Of a stretch of 23,492 bases of DNA, positions 21,952-23,492 are shown one piece after another. Where the stretch lies: the IMG/VR virus record IMGVR_UViG_3300031951_001218, positions 1 through 23,492 of that record. The stretch is one strand, 5' to 3'. A program made the translations under genes and the position numbers. The stretch's first letter is position 1. Each line of letters begins with the position of its first letter. The DNA is from a virus. A model generated the notes under the pieces. The model saw nothing but the letters and a program-made list of their open reading frames with translations, made no database searches and was not told the DNA's origin.

Positions 21952-23492
21952 TTATGCCATCGCCCCCATCGGTGCTGCACCGCCACCCAACTGACCCAAC
22001 AAAGATTCGAGCGACGGTTGACCGCCACCCATCGCCGGTTGTTCTGCACCCATTCCTGGCATAGCCAAACCAGGCATTGTTTCTGGTGCCCCCTGCGGTG
22101 CGGGTGTTGCCTGTCGTTCCTGTGCACGTTTCTGTGCAGCCTGAATAGCCTCCGGCAACGACATCTTGTTCGACGCAACCTGCGTAGCGATGAAAGCCAA
22201 GTCGTCGGGCTGATACGGCCCGTTCGGGTCTGCTGCCTGTGCCTGAATGGACTGCAACAACGCAGCCTCAATACCTTCAGCGACAAGCCTGTCTCGTTCC
22301 AACTCTGGGTCCTGAATCAACGGGTGTGCTTCACGGGCAGATTCCTTAGAAACCAGGCCGACACCAAGCAACTGGCCGACCGTCACCGTCAAAGAGTTGA
22401 CATCCGAACCAGACGCCGAGTATGCGACATAGTGGAAATCGGTTTCCCACAGTTTGTTCGGGGTGTAATCCTTGACTCCACCGCCCATGCCTGGGATAAA
22501 GAACGATTTGGGTGCGCTACCCCAATACGTTTTTTCTAGTTGGATAGCAATTTTGTCTTCTTCAACAAGCGAAGAAGCCATGACATCTTGAATTTCTTGG
22601 ACACGGAAATCGACTGTTGCTGCAAGAATTGACTCGCCTCGTCGCCCTGTACGAATGTTCGTGCCGGATTCGCCGCCGAATTCAGCAGGGATTGCACCTT
22701 CAAGTCGTTCCTGCCGTTCCAATCTATCCAATGCGACATCAGTTTTGTAGCCTGGGTTGTACTGAAGTTGTTGAATGTCGCCGCCTTTGACGACACCCAA
22801 CTGGCCTGTTTTGCCATCAGCAATCTGAATGACTTCAGGGTTTTCTCCGGGTCGGGCAATGAGATATTCATCAGGGAAAATTCCTCGCTCAATCGCAATC
22901 TCAGTCAAAGCCTGCAAACGTGCACGGGTGTAGTACATGCCGAGCAAACCATCGAACTGTCCACGAGGACGGTCCAACGTGATGCGGCGGGGAACAACTA
23001 CGAGGGGCATACCTGTACGGTTAGGCATCCGTGACAGTTCAATAACGTGCGCACCTTGATACATCTGGCCGGTGACAGGGTTCCGTTCATTGTTTGTGCC
23101 CATTACAGCGAGGACGATTTCGTTGTCGCAGACGTATTCGAGGATGACAAACATGGAATCCCACGAGGGTTCGCCAACCTTCAAACGGCCATCAACTTTG
23201 TCACCGTAGTTTTGCATCAACCAGCGATACGTCCGGTTGTAGGTGAAGATGCAGTTAGCGGGGACAGGGTTCGTCGGGTCGTCCAATGGGGCAGCGAACG
23301 TGTCCAGCGGGTTGCGGAGATGCCATTCGGGGGTGCGGGTATCGAAGTTTGGTTTGATGAATACGGGTGCTTCGCTGTAGGCAAGGATGTGGCGGGCACG
23401 GTGCCGCATCTTTTGGTTCATCCGGTTTTGGTCCCAGATGGAAAGCATTGCCCGTTTGCGGTCACGGGCCAATTTCATGGAGCGGTCGTTGC
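21952..23492 (-). CDS. Portal protein (5' end outside window)
   Basis: The frame is open to the right edge: the codons before the internal ATG at 23478 (N-D-R-S) contain no stop, so the true start is likely upstream and the visible 512 residues are the C-terminal part. Landmarks are 'RGQFDGLLGMYYTRARLQAL' with 'IERGIFPDEYLIARPGENP', then 'QQLQYNPGYKTDVALDRLER', a helix-rich 'GRRGESILAATVDFRVQEIQ', and 'DYTPNKLWETDFHYVAYS'. A Met/Gly/Pro/Gln-rich flexible tail follows. This plan matches portals: clip and stem in the middle, a long helical region, and a disordered C-terminus. The gene opens the head operon, followed by a portal-adjacent protein. The portal forms the dodecameric DNA channel at one capsid vertex and binds terminase. 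Confidence 0.78.
   Translation of the reverse strand, partial: NDRSMKLARDRKRAMLSIWDQNRMNQKMRHRARHILAYSEAPVFIKPNFDTRTPEWHLRNPLDTFAAPLDDPTNPVPANCIFTYNRTYRWLMQNYGDKVDGRLKVGEPSWDSMFVILEYVCDNEIVLAVMGTNNERNPVTGQMYQGAHVIELSRMPNRTGMPLVVVPRRITLDRPRGQFDGLLGMYYTRARLQALTEIAIERGIFPDEYLIARPGENPEVIQIADGKTGQLGVVKGGDIQQLQYNPGYKTDVALDRLERQERLEGAIPAEFGGESGTNIRTGRRGESILAATVDFRVQEIQDVMASSLVEEDKIAIQLEKTYWGSAPKSFFIPGMGGGVKDYTPNKLWETDFHYVAYSASGSDVNSLTVTVGQLLGVGLVSKESAREAHPLIQDPELERDRLVAEGIEAALLQSIQAQAADPNGPYQPDDLAFIATQVASNKMSLPEAIQAAQKRAQERQATPAPQGAPETMPGLAMPGMGAEQPAMGGGQPSLESLLGQLGGGAAPMGAMA

Noticed and set aside
1-23492. Many plus-strand open frames of 60-340 codons, the longest opposite the capsid gene at 10644-11663
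   Set aside because: They lie antisense to convincing genes, have low-complexity or implausible composition, lack ribosome sites and show no protein landmarks.

Overview
This window looks like the structural-gene region of a double-stranded DNA tailed phage (Caudoviricetes). Every gene I can support lies on the minus strand, so transcription runs from base 23492 towards base 1. Genes are packed with overlaps of 1 or 4 nt or nearly zero gaps. There are no tRNAs, integrases, transposons or host housekeeping genes. The clearest anchors are an N4-gp56-type major capsid protein, a portal protein cut by the right edge, a phage tail-collar fibre, a tail-assembly chaperone and a collagen-like fibre. 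G+C is around 50-55% by eye. Several small proteins (the 84-, 95- and 126-aa products) resemble, from memory, proteins of actinobacterial phages. Several Lys-rich mini-proteins resemble ones seen in aquatic phages. An environmental phage with a possibly actinobacterial host is therefore my best guess, but the host is not proven.

Layout in transcription order. (1) 23492-12264: a translationally coupled head operon of portal, a small portal-adjacent protein, a giant 2188-aa virion protein, three mid-sized Ala/Gln-rich proteins (268, 325 and 289 aa) and a 31-aa zinc-ribbon mini-protein. (2) 12263-10600: a strong promoter, a putative scaffold, the major capsid protein and a rho-independent terminator. 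(3) 10591-8088: small conserved proteins, a GT4-type glycosyltransferase and three short basic proteins. (4) 8072-3943: an adsorption cassette with small beta proteins, a collagen-repeat fibre, a tail-collar fibre with HxH repeats, two fibres sharing an N-terminal module, a chaperone and a small accessory protein. (5) 3967-1: a GT2-type glycosyltransferase, a 41-aa Lys-rich protein, a probable head-tail adaptor, a beta-propeller tail protein and the start of another structural protein. An adaptor followed by a propeller recalls the adaptor-nozzle pair of podoviruses, and no tape measure or tail-tube gene is visible, but the morphotype stays open because the window is partial.

The most unusual element is inside the giant virion protein. 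Residues about 472-891 carry motifs resembling an ADP-ribosyltransferase fold, and the DNA encoding exactly that stretch has lower G+C (about 46%) than its flanks (about 53-54%). This suggests an acquired effector-like module within a virion protein. Other points of interest are the capsid promoter abutting the zinc-ribbon gene, a possible leaderless start at the capsid terminator, and the two glycosyltransferases bracketing the fibre genes, one of them G+C-rich.
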